Assembly: GCA_025935475.1 (NCBI GenBank) | Contig: JAICVE010000226.1 | Location: 1-5,297, forward strand | DNA length: 5,297 bases | Direction: 5' to 3' | DNA from: Nitrospira sp. | Lineage (GTDB): Bacteria; Nitrospirota; Nitrospiria; Nitrospirales; Nitrospiraceae | Shown here: positions 4,600-5,297 of the stretch, in pieces | Layout: each line of letters starts with the position of its first letter | Numbering within the stretch: position 1 is the stretch's first letter | The notes under the pieces: model-generated | What the model was told of the DNA's origin: nothing | The model's database searches: none | Seen by the model: only the letters and a program-made list of their open reading frames with translations | Translations under genes and position numbers: made by a program

Positions 4600-4942
4600 C
4601 CTTCCACCAGCGCCACCCTCCGTCCAATTCCATGACAGGAAATCCCTGCCCGGCGAAGTGCACGGCGGCAGACGCTGCGAGATGACAGACGAGTGAATAA
4701 CAGTAGATCACATTCGTCCGGTCCTTGCGCAAACCTTGAAGGCTCGACCAACGCTCCTTCGGTAGATTGACCGCTCCCGGGATATGGCCCTTGGCATAGT
4801 CTTCGGCGGCGCGAACGTCCACGATATTCACGTTGCCCTCTTTCATCATGCGCTCCAACTCCACCGGGCCGGTGGTACAGGCCAGTTTGGCCTCGAAATA
4901 CTGCTTGGCTCTGGTCGGATCTTGTATCATCGTTGCCGGCAT
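4574..4942 (-). CDS. Single-domain rhodanese-like protein
   Basis: The 122-residue cytosolic protein has one rhodanese domain; such proteins carry or transfer sulfane sulfur through a persulfide on an active-site cysteine. Visible signatures are NIVDVRAAEDYAKGHIPGAVNLP (39-61, the conserved D-R...GHIPGA-N segment), NVIYCYS (77-83) with Cys81 in the catalytic position, and the C-terminal VMELDGGWRWW (103-113). The active-site loop reads Cys81-Tyr-Ser-Leu-Val-Cys86-His, so a second cysteine lies five residues after the first in place of the usual CRxGxR loop; Cys81 and Cys86 could form a disulfide or persulfide-exchange pair. The start is well supported by AGGAGG (4947-4952) four bases before the ATG. 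It is the first gene of an apparent rhodanese-GH15 operon. Thiosulfate:cyanide activity is not implied by the fold alone. Confidence 0.9.
   Translation of the reverse strand: MPATMIQDPTRAKQYFEAKLACTTGPVELERMMKEGNVNIVDVRAAEDYAKGHIPGAVNLPKERWSSLQGLRKDRTNVIYCYSLVCHLAASAAVHFAGQGFPVMELDGGWRWWKDDGFDIET
4600..4605 (-). promoter_or_regulatory. Ribosome binding site of the GH15 gene, questioning its start
   Basis: GGAAGG on the minus strand abuts the ATG at 4599-4597 with no spacer, but lies 9 bases before an in-frame TTG at 4590-4588. Standard spacing favours the TTG, which would shorten the protein by three residues and the overlap with the rhodanese gene to 17 bases. Re-initiation by ribosomes finishing the rhodanese could still use the ATG. 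Confidence 0.5.
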
Positions 4943-4965
4943 GATTCCTCCTCTACAGACCCCGA

Positions 4966-4971
4966 ATTGTA
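4966..4971 (-). promoter_or_regulatory. Weak -10 promoter element candidate for the rhodanese-GH15 pair
   Basis: The 59-base gap before the rhodanese gene is locally AT-rich. On the minus strand TACAAT is one mismatch from the TATAAT consensus and would start transcription about 17 bases before the ATG. The best -35-like hexamer, TTGGCT (4986-4991), is only 14 bases away, shorter than optimal, so the call is tentative. Read-through from the gene entering from the right edge is an alternative. Confidence 0.3.
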
Positions 4972-5001
4972 AATCAAAAATTGACAGCCAAGATCGGGTT
5001 C

Positions 5002-5297
5002 CTACTGCACCATTCCATGCGGCACCTGACGACTGGCATCATGTGCTTTGTTGTCGGCCTCTACCGACGCCGCACGAAGTTCCTCCGCCAACCGCCGCTT
5101 TTTTTCGACAGTGAGATCGTCGGCCCCTACTTCGCGCGCCAAGAGATCCGCCTCCAGCTGCCGGCGGTCAGCCATCTCGCGCAGCGAGTTGGCCTGCGTG
5201 CGATAATCGGTCCTCTGGTCCGCGGCTTCACGCTGAGGAGAGGCCGTTCCATAATCCGCCGCGCCTTGTCCACCAGCACAGCCCGCACTCGCGAGAA
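5002..5297 (-). CDS. Predicted small lipoprotein or exported coiled-coil protein, N-terminus cut off
   Basis: Reading the minus strand inward from base 5295 gives 97 codons ending in TAG at 5004-5002; the true start lies beyond the right edge. The visible peptide begins LASAGCAGGQGAADYG, which resembles the end of a lipoprotein signal peptide: small residues, then Cys6 followed by a Gly-rich linker. The -3 position is Ser rather than the preferred Leu, so the lipobox is imperfect. Residues 21-83 are rich in Arg, Glu, Ala and Leu with few helix breakers (for example SLREMADRRQLEADLLAREV, 37-56) and should form a long helix or coiled coil. Codon use resembles the neighbours. No family recognised. 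The stop is 59 bases before the rhodanese ATG on the same strand, so the three minus-strand genes may be one transcription unit. An ordinary cleaved secretory signal or a cytosolic protein cannot be excluded. Confidence 0.65.
   Translation of the reverse strand, partial: LASAGCAGGQGAADYGTASPQREAADQRTDYRTQANSLREMADRRQLEADLLAREVGADDLTVEKKRRLAEELRAASVEADNKAHDASRQVPHGMVQ

Noticed and set aside
4981..5007. Perfect TTGACA on the plus strand, suggesting a -35 box
   Set aside because: No acceptable -10 sequence occurs 16-18 bases downstream, and it would fire antisense into the gene at 5002-5297 with no plus-strand gene to serve.

Overview
The window looks like a chromosomal segment of a moderately GC-rich, Gram-negative-type bacterium. 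The mix of single-domain hemerythrins, a DksA/TraR-type zinc-finger protein, a GH15 glucoamylase/trehalase-like enzyme and a small rhodanese is one I associate with Nitrospira (Nitrospirota) and similar environmental bacteria. That placement is family-level familiarity, not a computed result, and should be held loosely. There is no sign of phage, transposon, CRISPR, tRNA or rRNA.

Layout, plus strand (1-2735): the last 31 codons of a short-chain dehydrogenase/reductase; an HHE hemerythrin protein with a long, purely acidic insert (146-763); a gene-free stretch of about 410 bases with several inverted repeats and a good sigma-54 (-24/-12) promoter candidate; a DksA/TraR-family regulator (1175-1582); a second hemerythrin 9 bases downstream and clearly co-transcribed (1592-2134); a 127-base spacer that can fold into a long composite hairpin; and a small unrecognised four-helix membrane protein (2262-2735).

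Layout, minus strand (2758-5297, reading right to left): the 3' part of a small predicted lipoprotein or exported coiled-coil protein entering from the right edge (5002-5297); a single-domain rhodanese (4574-4942); and a 613-residue GH15 enzyme overlapping the rhodanese by 26 bases (2758-4599). The two gene groups converge, with only 22 bases between the membrane-protein and GH15 stop codons.

How the genes may work together (inference): hemerythrins bind O2/NO or sense redox state through a di-iron centre; rhodanese handles sulfane sulfur; DksA/TraR proteins adjust RNA polymerase under stress; GH15 enzymes release glucose from storage glucans or trehalose; SDRs of the visible type are often general-stress oxidoreductases. 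The block reads as a stress and redox gene neighbourhood. The most testable new point is that the regulator and second hemerythrin seem to form a sigma-54-dependent operon, with a TGT-N10-ACA dyad at the usual enhancer distance upstream. The other notable point is a pair of hemerythrin paralogs in which one carries a roughly 46-residue acidic insertion inside the four-helix bundle.
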